From Candidatus Aminicenantota bacterium (GTDB taxonomy: Bacteria > Acidobacteriota > Aminicenantia > Aminicenantales > Aminicenantaceae), in assembly GCA_011772475.1 (NCBI GenBank), contig WVZK01000158.1:1-64000 (forward strand): a stretch of DNA of 64,000 nucleotides, written 5' to 3'. Shown here piece by piece: positions 47,975 through 56,762 of the stretch. Below the pieces are notes generated by a model, which ran no database searches, was not told where the DNA came from, and was given only the letters and a program-made list of their open reading frames with translations. Made by a program: the position numbers and the translations under genes. Each line of letters starts with the position of its first letter. Positions within the stretch are counted from its first letter, which is position 1.

Positions 47975-49564
47975 CTATTTATCTTGATAATAATCTATTA
48001 TTTCTAGTTTTATCTGCCCGATAATTTCAGAGATAGCTTGGGCCATTTCCTTAAAAATATTCTCATCGAGAATGCTTCTCCCAATTTTTATGTGGGTAGC
48101 ATCGGTGTAATATTCGCCGCTTTTTTTATCCACAGCCAGCCATTTGGAATCCAGACCAATCCACCGACCCACATATACTTCAGGCCACATATGATAAGCA
48201 AATATGCCCCGACCATACATAATTCCTACAGCTGCTCTTGCTGGAATCCCCACAGCTCGGCAGAGGGCAACTGTCAGCACAGTGTGCTCTGAACAATCCC
48301 CTTCTCGATTTTTCATAACTTCTTTGGCTGTAGCAAAACCCACATCATAATTGGCAGTCATCTCCCTCTCAACCCATTCAGCAATCTTTTTCGAAGCCCG
48401 CCACGAATTCCTCTCTTGACCGATAATCTCTTGAGCTACATTTTGAATTTCTGGATCTTCAGATTGACAGAATGCGCTGGATTTTAAGAATTTGCGGAAT
48501 TCTTTATCTTCAACTGGCAATGGAATGGCCTCTTCCTCTTTGAATATCTGGGAGGAAGTCTGGATTATGACATAATCTTTTCCCTCTTCTATGATCTTTT
48601 GACTTCCGTCATCAAATGGGAAATTCTTAATTTTATCCGAAGATATGCCGCTGAGTTTAAAGGTTGCCTTTTGAATCTTTTGAGGATTTTCGAAGGTGAC
48701 ATTTGGCTTTATGATGGTCGAAAAAGCAATATCGAAAGTCTCTTCTGTAGCCTCAAGGGCTTTCTCTTTAGGCATGCGGATGGATGTTAAGGTTGTAAAG
48801 CTTGTTTTGTTTATACTCTTCCAGGAATTGCCATCCTCGTCAATCCATTCCTCAATAGTTAGGGGAATCACATAAGTGGTTTCTCCCTCTGCATGCCACA
48901 GGTTCATCTTTTCCCCTAAAATTAGAACGTCTTCCTTCCCGATTACCTCAAAGCTAAGATCTACAAGGGAATAGGAAGTAAAGTCTAATATCTTAAAATT
49001 GTATTTACTTCCAGGCTTTAGGCCCTCCTCCTCAATAATTTTTTCTACAGGGACTTCAAGGTAAAACTCCTGTTCATAGGGCAGCTCTTTTATGATTTTA
49101 TCTCCTGATTTGAATAAAATTTTATCCGGGCCTATTTCAGCCTTCATTACAGTCTCGCTCTCTGACATTTTTATTCTTAGAATACATTCTAGGGGTTTTC
49201 CATGTTCATCGTATATTGATTCCTGCACAGTAGCTATTTCAACAGGATTACCCCCCAAGCGAGCAACTTTCATCCACGATTCACTAAAGCCTTTTTTTAA
49301 TTTTTTCCCGTTTTTTGTTAGAGAAAACTCCTTATTATGGCTGTATCCAACCTTTATGCCGCCCATATAGACTCCCATCCAGGACTCAGATATCCTTTCT
49401 TTCCCGGATATTGAGGACTCTAAGGAAAAAAATGCGTCGTCTGATTCAGGAGTAATTTCAGATGATTGAACCTCAGGATTAATTTTATTCCCTAAGAAAG
49501 GAAAAACTAGGAAAATCCATAAAAAGAGCAACGCCAAAAATTTTTTATTTCTTATCTTCATCAA
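47975..49564 (-). CDS. Transglutaminase-like domain protein, exported
   Basis: REGDCSEHTVLTVALCRAVGIPARAAVG ... YHMWPEVYVG Cys-His-Asp core. Confidence 0.9.
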   Translation of the reverse strand: MMKIRNKKFLALLFLWIFLVFPFLGNKINPEVQSSEITPESDDAFFSLESSISGKERISESWMGVYMGGIKVGYSHNKEFSLTKNGKKLKKGFSESWMKVARLGGNPVEIATVQESIYDEHGKPLECILRIKMSESETVMKAEIGPDKILFKSGDKIIKELPYEQEFYLEVPVEKIIEEEGLKPGSKYNFKILDFTSYSLVDLSFEVIGKEDVLILGEKMNLWHAEGETTYVIPLTIEEWIDEDGNSWKSINKTSFTTLTSIRMPKEKALEATEETFDIAFSTIIKPNVTFENPQKIQKATFKLSGISSDKIKNFPFDDGSQKIIEEGKDYVIIQTSSQIFKEEEAIPLPVEDKEFRKFLKSSAFCQSEDPEIQNVAQEIIGQERNSWRASKKIAEWVEREMTANYDVGFATAKEVMKNREGDCSEHTVLTVALCRAVGIPARAAVGIMYGRGIFAYHMWPEVYVGRWIGLDSKWLAVDKKSGEYYTDATHIKIGRSILDENIFKEMAQAISEIIGQIKLEIIDYYQDK

Positions 49565-49766
49565 AGCTTCTCCGCAGTTTTCTTATTTTTTTAATTCTAA
49601 TTTAAACTTAAGGAAGGAGTCAAAAGCGATTTTATATGCCTAGGGTCAAACCTCTGGAATCAGGACTTATCATGGGCAACCCCAGATAACCAAGCGCAGC
49701 AAAGTTTCCCTTGTCAATTGCAGGAGCTGACGCCAACGGAAATTTCAAACGAAAAGCTTATAAGAA

Positions 49767-50198
49767 TCAGGATGATTTTTTTCGAAGGTTTATATCGTAT
49801 TTTCTTATCTTTTCGTTAAGCGTAGTATATTTTACTCCCAAAATCTTTGCTGCTTCTTTCTGATTCCAATGGACTCTGTATAAAGTCTTCAGTATTACAA
49901 TTTTCTCTATACTTTCGATCATTTCCTTCAAAGGAATGTTGCTATTCATGAAAAAATACTCTATGAAGAGCCAAAAAAGTTTCCTCTTAAACGTATATTC
50001 CCTAGATGATTCGTATTTCTCTTCTGAATAGCCAGGAAAAAAATCTTCAATTTCCATATCGAGATCTCTTCTTTCTTGAGTCCCTCCAATAAAAAAAATC
50101 ATGTCTGATTTTCTGGCTTTGATAACTTCTTCGTCGATATTGAAAAACTCCATTGATTCTTTTTTTCGGTTATTAACTGACTTTTCTGATCTCATCAC
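49767..50198 (-). CDS. Fis-type helix-turn-helix protein
   Basis: C-terminal VILKTLYRVHWNQKEAAKILGVKYTTLNEKIRKYDI (NtrC-type HTH_8). Confidence 0.78.
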   Translation of the reverse strand: MMRSEKSVNNRKKESMEFFNIDEEVIKARKSDMIFFIGGTQERRDLDMEIEDFFPGYSEEKYESSREYTFKRKLFWLFIEYFFMNSNIPLKEMIESIEKIVILKTLYRVHWNQKEAAKILGVKYTTLNEKIRKYDINLRKKSS

Positions 50199-50592
50199 TT
50201 TTCTCCAAAGTTTTTTTTGAATTTAAAAGATTATCTATCGATCTATTAAGTGAATCTAAATCGAGGGGTTTTACAAAGAAATCAGAAATAGAAAGTCGGG
50301 ATAATTCATCAATGTTAACCAGGTCTGGATAGGCAGAAATCAAGATGACGTTGCCACGGTAACCTAATTCCCTGAATTTGGCGATCATTTCCACGCCGTT
50401 AAAATAGGGTAACTTAAAATCGGCAATGATTAAATCCATTTTGGCATTTTTAAAACGCTGCAAGGCCTCCTTGGAATCCTTAGCAAGGTAGACTCGATAA
50501 TTCTTATTGAGAATCAAGAAAAAAGTCTTACGGATGGACTCATCATCATCGACAATCACGATTTTCTTATCGGACATTTTATATATTTTCAC
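50173..50592 (-). CDS. Stand-alone response regulator receiver domain
   Basis: KIVIVDDDESIRKTFF...DLIIADFKLPYFNG...VILISAYPD...FFVKPLD. Confidence 0.9.
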   Translation of the reverse strand: MKIYKMSDKKIVIVDDDESIRKTFFLILNKNYRVYLAKDSKEALQRFKNAKMDLIIADFKLPYFNGVEMIAKFRELGYRGNVILISAYPDLVNIDELSRLSISDFFVKPLDLDSLNRSIDNLLNSKKTLEKSDEIRKVS

Positions 50593-50630
50593 CTCTCTTT
50601 GATTTCCGTCAGTCCTAAACGCTAATGAAA

Positions 50631-50648
50631 TTGCATGTTTTGTGCCAA
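50631..50648 (-). promoter_or_regulatory. Candidate sigma-54 promoter upstream of receiver/Fis pair
   Basis: Minus strand TTGGCACAAAACATGCAA; identical 16-nt core to 20557-20573. Confidence 0.65.
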
Positions 50649-50968
50649 TCTATAAAATTTTGAATCTGAAGCTATGCAGCCTAATTTTATTTGACAAATT
50701 TCTGAAAAAACTATCGGGATGTTATGATCTAGAGGGGCGCCTTCATATAACTATATAATTTTAAACAAATTAGGAAGCACGAATGTTTTCAATTTGCTCC
50801 AGCTGTTAAGTAGAGGTAAAATGCTTTAGCTTAAAAAATGGTATGAGGGATAAAATGTTTTTTTCTTGACTTAATTTTTATAAGCCAAGACGAAAAAAAT
50901 ATTTACATCAGGTAAAAAGCGTTTACATTCTTAGATCAATTCCGCTCGCAGGTAGGTTAGTTGAAGGT

Positions 50969-52303
50969 CTAAATATCAATTTTGTATTCTTTTATCTTTT
51001 TATCCAGGGTAGGGCGTGTTATCTGCAATATCTGGCTGGTTTTTGTTTTATTCCCTTTGGTTGATTTCAAGACATGCTGGATGTAGTCTTTTTCAACCTC
51101 TTTTAAGGGAACCAGTTGCCTTGGATAGAGCTTCTTTTCGCCTATCTCAAGAGCCAAATTTTCATCGAGTATAACATCTCCCTTGGCCAGGATTACAGCC
51201 CGAGTTAAGGCATTTTCCAGCTCCCTAACATTTCCTTCCCAGGGAAGATTCATCAGAATCTTCATCACATCGGGTGGGACTTTTCTCACATTTTTACGCA
51301 GGTCACGGTTAATCTTCTCAAGAAGATAGGCAACTAATTCTGGAATATCTTCCTTTCTATCCCGGAGTGGAGGTAAAGAAATTTCCACTACTTTCAGACG
51401 ATAATAGAGATCTTCTCTGAGTTTTCCTTTTTCGATCAACTTTTTTAGATTCTGGTTCGTAGCCGCAATTATTCTTGCTTCCGTCTTCAGGATTTTCTCC
51501 CCTCCAACTTTCATGAAATCCCTGGTTTCGATAACCCTTAACAACTTTGACTGGAGGTTTGCAGAAATATCACCTATCTCATCCAGGAACAAAGTCCCTT
51601 TTCCAGCGATCTCAAACTTTCCTTTAGTTTCACAAACTGCATCAGTAAAGGCACCTTTGACATGACCGAAGAGCTCACTTTCCAAAAGAGTATCTGAAAT
51701 GGCTGAACAATTGATGACAATAAAGGGCTCTTCTCGATAGGGGCTGTTATAATGAATAGCCTTGGCAACCAATTCTTTTCCTGTTCCACTTTCCCCCTGG
51801 ATAAGAACGTTGGTTCGGGTGTTGGCTACCGAACCTATTAGCTTAAACACATCTCTCATTTGAACAGAACGGCCGATTATGTTGTCTATTGTGTATTCCT
51901 TCTGTTTCTCTTCAACTAGGTGGCTGACTTTATCCTCCAGACTTCTTATCTGAAAGGCTTTATCAATGGTCAAATCCAGCTCAACATAATCCAGAGGCTT
52001 GACTAGATATTCGAATGCTCCTGATTTTATGGCTTCTATCGTCGTTTTCATATCGTCATAAGCCGTCATAATTATAATACCGGCGTTGGGATTCTTTTCT
52101 CTTATCCTGCCCAGAACCTCAAGGCCATCCACATCAGGAAGGCGAATATCCAAGATGACTAAATCAGGATTGCTTTCTTCATATTTTTGAATCCCTCCCT
52201 CCCCGTCTTCGGCCACTACTGCCTCAAATCCTTTCTTAGAAAGATAAGTGGAGAGAGTCTTTCTGATCAAGGGATCATCGTCAATGACTAAGACTGATTT
52301 CAT
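50969..52303 (-). CDS. NtrC-family sigma-54-dependent response regulator
   Basis: REC DLVILDIRLPDVDG; GESGTGKELVAKAIH; ESELFGHVKGAFTDA; C-terminal Fis HTH. Confidence 0.96.
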   Translation of the reverse strand: MKSVLVIDDDPLIRKTLSTYLSKKGFEAVVAEDGEGGIQKYEESNPDLVILDIRLPDVDGLEVLGRIREKNPNAGIIIMTAYDDMKTTIEAIKSGAFEYLVKPLDYVELDLTIDKAFQIRSLEDKVSHLVEEKQKEYTIDNIIGRSVQMRDVFKLIGSVANTRTNVLIQGESGTGKELVAKAIHYNSPYREEPFIVINCSAISDTLLESELFGHVKGAFTDAVCETKGKFEIAGKGTLFLDEIGDISANLQSKLLRVIETRDFMKVGGEKILKTEARIIAATNQNLKKLIEKGKLREDLYYRLKVVEISLPPLRDRKEDIPELVAYLLEKINRDLRKNVRKVPPDVMKILMNLPWEGNVRELENALTRAVILAKGDVILDENLALEIGEKKLYPRQLVPLKEVEKDYIQHVLKSTKGNKTKTSQILQITRPTLDKKIKEYKIDI

Positions 52304-53784
52304 CTTTCCTCCTCGGTAGGAATAAGAATTTCAAAAGAGGTGCCTTGGGCTTCGTTTTTTTTAACTCTTATGGTACCTCTGTGCTGTTCTATGATTTTTC
52401 TGGCTATCGGCAATCCAAGGCCAATTCCAGAAGCTTTCGTCGTATAGAAAGGCTCAAATACAGTCTCCCGGTTTTTTTCTGGAATTCCACAGCCATTATC
52501 AGATATAAATATTCTAATTTTATTTCCTTTCTTCTCTTCCAGAAGAGAGAGAGAAATATTTATTTTCCCCTTTTCTTCCACAGCCTCGTAGGCATTGCGA
52601 AGGATGTTCAAAAAAACTTGTTTCAACTTATCAGCATCCACGAGAACCTGGGGTAATTCTTTTTCGTAATTTTTTTCAAGAACAACTTTTTTCAACTCCA
52701 GAGAGTGAGCTAATGTCTTTATAGACTCATCGAGTATTTGCTCGATAGAAAATCGATCTAAATTCAGTTCTGATATCCGAGTGAAATCCAAAAGCTCTTT
52801 GATGAACTTTTCCATCTGGCTTATCCCCTCCTGGGAGATGGTTAAATGTTCTCTTTCTATCTCATCCAATCGATCACTCTGAACAAGCTTCTGGACGTTT
52901 AGCTTGACTGACGTTAACGCATTTCTTATCTCATGGGCGATCCCGGCAGATATGCGGCCGATGGATGCGAGCTTTTCTGCCTGGACTAGCTTTTTACTGG
53001 CAGCTTCCATTCTTTCCCTTGCCAGAAGGAGCTTTCGACTCATATCATTAAAACTCTGAGCTAAATTTCCGATTTCATCCTTTGAGGTGATATCAATCTT
53101 TTGAGAAAAATCCTCTTTGGATATCTTAACTGTCCCCTCCACCAGTTTTTTCAACGGCCCTGTTATCCTCCTGGCCAATAATACCGCTCCAAAAGCGCCT
53201 ATCAAAAGCCCTACGCATCCGATAAAGATCAACATCAGGCGCGTTTTCCGAATCTCTGCCCGCATCTCTTCCAGGGAAAGACCAATTTTTATCGAACCCC
53301 ATCTCCTCGGGGAACCTTTCACAAAAATCGGAACTTCAATTTCCAGAATCCTTAGAACCTGTCCTGTTACTTGATCCTCAAACCTTTTGCTCTCAAACAT
53401 GTAACTCTTTTCATCGACCTCTTCCCCCAGATCGCTGTAAAGATAAATATCCCTGTAATATTCTATAAAACTGGTGTGGACAAAAAGATTATTATAGCGA
53501 CCGTATAAAACAACGTAGATGAGGTTTTCGTCTATCTGCTCTTCGATATTCTCCCTAACTCCTTCCTCATCCCATTGAATAAAGGCTGGCAAGTTCAGGT
53601 AAGCAATATTTTTGGCTATTAAAACTCCTTTTTCTTTCTGCTCTTCAAAAATGGCTTTGACTTCTTGTTGCTCAATAACAAAGAGAATCGACGAGACAAG
53701 CACCAAGAGTAAAATTATTGCCCAAACCATGAATCTTGTCTGGAGGGACATGCGTAATTTCACTTTTGCCATCTTATTTATCAA
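52300..53784 (-). CDS. Sensor histidine kinase with periplasmic loop and HAMP
   Basis: Two TM segments, HAMP, ISAGIAHEIRNALTSVKLNVQKL, NILRNAYEA, GLGLPIARKII. Confidence 0.95.
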   Translation of the reverse strand: MINKMAKVKLRMSLQTRFMVWAIILLLVLVSSILFVIEQQEVKAIFEEQKEKGVLIAKNIAYLNLPAFIQWDEEGVRENIEEQIDENLIYVVLYGRYNNLFVHTSFIEYYRDIYLYSDLGEEVDEKSYMFESKRFEDQVTGQVLRILEIEVPIFVKGSPRRWGSIKIGLSLEEMRAEIRKTRLMLIFIGCVGLLIGAFGAVLLARRITGPLKKLVEGTVKISKEDFSQKIDITSKDEIGNLAQSFNDMSRKLLLARERMEAASKKLVQAEKLASIGRISAGIAHEIRNALTSVKLNVQKLVQSDRLDEIEREHLTISQEGISQMEKFIKELLDFTRISELNLDRFSIEQILDESIKTLAHSLELKKVVLEKNYEKELPQVLVDADKLKQVFLNILRNAYEAVEEKGKINISLSLLEEKKGNKIRIFISDNGCGIPEKNRETVFEPFYTTKASGIGLGLPIARKIIEQHRGTIRVKKNEAQGTSFEILIPTEEER

Positions 53785-55369
53785 GCCATATTTTTCTGGC
53801 GTCTAAGTAATAAAAGCCTAAAGAAGGAACCTCTACTCCCCTGACATAAGGCTGCATAGCGACCCTGTTCTGATGAGAAAAAAGGGGAATAGCAGGAACA
53901 TCAGAAATCAAAATTTTCTCGATTTGATGAAAAAGATTAATCCTTTTGGTCCAGCTTCTTTCAATTTCGGCTTGCTGTAAAAGTTTATCCAATTCAGGAT
54001 TAGCATAATTAAAAAAATTAAAATTTGATTTTGAAAAAAAGAGAGGGCGGATGATACTTTCAGGATCTGGAAAGCTCATCACTCTCTCCGTAAAAATCAG
54101 ATAAGGTCTATTATAACTCTTTATGTCATCGAGAGACCTATAATAACTTAATCTTAATCTTATCCCTACCTCATCAAGCTGCTTGCGCAGCGCTCTGTAA
54201 ATCTTGAGCTTCATCTCTGTTCTTGGCAAATCAACGAGCAAGGTAAGAGAAGGAAATTCTTCATCAGCTGAAAAACCTGCATCTTCAAGCATTTGTTCTG
54301 CTTTTTCTGGATCATAGCTCTCTTCATCATCCCTCGGGAAAAATCCTGGAAGTCTTGAGGGGATATAGTTATTCATCACTTTGCGCACGTATCTCATATC
54401 AAAAATATCTCGAGCAACCTCCCTTTTGTTAAGAGAATGCAAGATGGCTTTTCGAACGACAGCTCTATCAAGGGGAGGAATGTGGCAGCTCATTCCTAAG
54501 AATATAGGTTGAAGTAGGCCATCCTTAAAAACCTGGAAGTTGGGAGTGAGCAACTTCTCGGAAAGTACCGGAATGGAATCTATCTCCCGGTTCAAGAAAT
54601 GATCAAGAGTGAAAAGAGGACAGAATTCTACCGCCGCTAAATAGGGCCTGCCGTCAAAATACCTTTCATTGCGCTTGAGCCGGACTCCGACAATATCTAA
54701 TTGGGGCGTCCTTAACCAATAGTCAAACTTAAACGGTCCAGTGCCTGACGGTCTAAGGAAAAATCTTCTTCCCTGTTCAATAACAAGTTCGCGAGGCAGG
54801 ATCTTACAGAAATGCATACTCATCAGATACAGCGCAGAGACAAAGGGTTGTGTCCAGTGAATCTCGAAACTGTATTTATCTATGACTTTAAATCCCGCAA
54901 CATCTTTTGTTTTTCCTTCCCTGAATTCCCTAGCTCCGACAATCCTTCCCAAGAAGAATTCGTAGTAAGGAGAGTTATTTTCTTTATCAAGTATTCTCTC
55001 TAAGGAAAACTTCACATCCTCTGCAGAAAGCTCTCTTCCATGATGGAACTTGACTCCCATCCTTAAATAAAATGTATGTTTTTTCCCATCAGGAGAGATT
55101 TCCCAATACTCGGCCAAGCAGGGCATAATCTTCAAATTCTTATCAAGTCTGACTAAGCCATCATAAATTTGTTCTGAGATAAAGATAAAGGACTCCTGGC
55201 TTATCGGATCAAACTCAGTTCTAAAAGCATCGGCGAATGACTTCAACCGAAAAACTCCGCCGTAGCGAGGTTCGTCAGCGCTTCTGCCCTGGAAACTAAA
55301 AGAAGGGATCACAAAGACCAAGGTAAGAATAAGAATCCAGGCCACATAGCTATCTAACTTTCTGCCCAT
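53774..55369 (-). CDS. Family 5 extracellular solute-binding protein (peptide-type)
   Basis: Signal peptide; PCLAEYWEISPDGKKHTFYLRMGVKFHHGRELSAEDVKFSLERI; overlaps HK start. Confidence 0.92.
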   Translation of the reverse strand: MGRKLDSYVAWILILTLVFVIPSFSFQGRSADEPRYGGVFRLKSFADAFRTEFDPISQESFIFISEQIYDGLVRLDKNLKIMPCLAEYWEISPDGKKHTFYLRMGVKFHHGRELSAEDVKFSLERILDKENNSPYYEFFLGRIVGAREFREGKTKDVAGFKVIDKYSFEIHWTQPFVSALYLMSMHFCKILPRELVIEQGRRFFLRPSGTGPFKFDYWLRTPQLDIVGVRLKRNERYFDGRPYLAAVEFCPLFTLDHFLNREIDSIPVLSEKLLTPNFQVFKDGLLQPIFLGMSCHIPPLDRAVVRKAILHSLNKREVARDIFDMRYVRKVMNNYIPSRLPGFFPRDDEESYDPEKAEQMLEDAGFSADEEFPSLTLLVDLPRTEMKLKIYRALRKQLDEVGIRLRLSYYRSLDDIKSYNRPYLIFTERVMSFPDPESIIRPLFFSKSNFNFFNYANPELDKLLQQAEIERSWTKRINLFHQIEKILISDVPAIPLFSHQNRVAMQPYVRGVEVPSLGFYYLDARKIWLDK

Positions 55370-55416
55370 TTTACCTTACTTAAATCATAAATTATCATTG
55401 AGTTAATAGCAAATTT

Positions 55417-55435
55417 AAGGCAACTTTTGTGCCAA
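55417..55435 (-). promoter_or_regulatory. Candidate sigma-54 promoter for SBP-HK-NtrC operon
   Basis: Minus strand TTGGCACAAAAGTTGCCTT; matches TGGCAC-N5-TTGC. Confidence 0.8.
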
Positions 55436-55543
55436 GTTGGCAGGGTGTTTATTCCGTTGAATATGGGGAAGATCGGGAGGCCAAGAACGTTATAGCAGAT
55501 ATTTTGTAAAATTATTTTACAATTTATATAAGGACCAAATTGT

Positions 55544-55569
55544 GTAGAGGCTTGATTTATCAAGCCCAC
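55544..55569. repeat. R1 repeat (inverted orientation)
   Basis: GTAGAGGCTTGATTTATCAAGCCCAC. Confidence 0.85.
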
Positions 55570-55592
55570 CTTATTTATATGTAATAATAAAT

Positions 55593-55636
55593 GCGGGTTT
55601 GATAAATCAAACCCCTACAGATAAATCAAACTCCTG
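55593..55636. repeat. R1 repeat plus adjoining half-repeat
   Basis: GCGGGTTTGATAAATCAAACCCCTACAGATAAATCAAACTCCTGC. Confidence 0.85.
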
Positions 55637-55665
55637 CCGATATTTCAACGACTTTTCAGGTATGC

Positions 55666-56571
55666 TTATTTTTTTGCTTTCTTCCAGGTATCGATGAACT
55701 TGACAGCATAATCCGCCATGCCCTTTACCTGCTTCTCTCCACGCTCCTTTGTTGCCTTTTTAGGATCGCTGAAAGACCAGATTCCGTTGCTGTAGAGTTC
55801 ATGGCTAGCTCCCCCTTTTTTCGTCTCAACAGGGACTCCCCTCAAAGAATCGAAGACCATCAATAAATCCGGATATTGCTGAGAAAGCATCCAGAGGGCT
55901 TGCAGTTTATCGCTATAAATCGCTTTTGGCTTCTCAGCCCTCTCCATTTTTACCAGTTCTGGCCTTAGGGAGAGCATGAGGGACGTCTCGCCAATCCCTG
56001 CGTGTTCGTCACCAACCTCATCTTTCCCTTGATATCTCCCTTTCTGGATAGGGCTGCCATGGCCGATTGCTACGGCAATAGCTTCTGTTGTGTGATTGAT
56101 TCTATGAATGACTTTGCTTTGGACGACGTTATTTCCTCCATGATAGTTGAAGAACATAAACCGCCGGAATCCGTACTTTATAAGCATCTCTGCTGTTTCG
56201 AAAAGGACCTGCTCCATTGTTTCAGGTTTCAGGCTCAAAGTTCCAGGAAATCCAGAATGATACTCGCTGTATCCAGCCAAAAGAACCGGCGCCATCAGTA
56301 CTCCTGTGCGGGCCGAGATCAATTTTGAAATCCCCGTCGCCTCATAATAATCCGTCCCCAACGGCAAATGGGGTCCGTGCTGTTCGGTAGAAGCGATTGG
56401 AATAATAACCATGTCATTTGTTTTTAAATAATCCCTGACATCCGTCCAGCTCATCTCCTGTAAAATAAGTGGCTTCCCTTCCTCCTGGGCAGATAGCAAA
56501 GTTCCGAAGACAAGAATGATTGAGACAATGAATAAGAGTTTCAAGTTGCTAAAGGCCTTATTTCTGGTCAT
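55666..56571 (-). CDS. Creatininase family protein, exported
   Basis: IIPIASTEQHGPHLPLGTDYYEA, NYHGGNN, DEHAGIGETSLML. Confidence 0.92.
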   Translation of the reverse strand: MTRNKAFSNLKLLFIVSIILVFGTLLSAQEEGKPLILQEMSWTDVRDYLKTNDMVIIPIASTEQHGPHLPLGTDYYEATGISKLISARTGVLMAPVLLAGYSEYHSGFPGTLSLKPETMEQVLFETAEMLIKYGFRRFMFFNYHGGNNVVQSKVIHRINHTTEAIAVAIGHGSPIQKGRYQGKDEVGDEHAGIGETSLMLSLRPELVKMERAEKPKAIYSDKLQALWMLSQQYPDLLMVFDSLRGVPVETKKGGASHELYSNGIWSFSDPKKATKERGEKQVKGMADYAVKFIDTWKKAKK

Positions 56572-56660
56572 GATTTACCTCCTATATTGAAATCAATTCC
56601 ATAGAAATTTTGATTTTTTATTCTATTCATTCTCATCCCTTTTCGCAATGATTTGTTAAA

Positions 56661-56750
56661 GTGCGGGTTTGATGAATCAAACCTCTACATAAAAATGGGG
56701 CCAGGCCCCGTTTTCCATAAAGTGTGGGTTTGATGAATCAAACGTCTACA
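56661..56750. repeat. R1-R2-R1 mosaic repeat
   Basis: GTGCGGGTTTGATGAATCAAACCTCTACA / ATGGGGCCAGGCCCCGTTTT / GTGTGGGTTTGATGAATCAAACGTCTACA. Confidence 0.9.
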
Positions 56751-56762
56751 AAAAAGGAGAAA

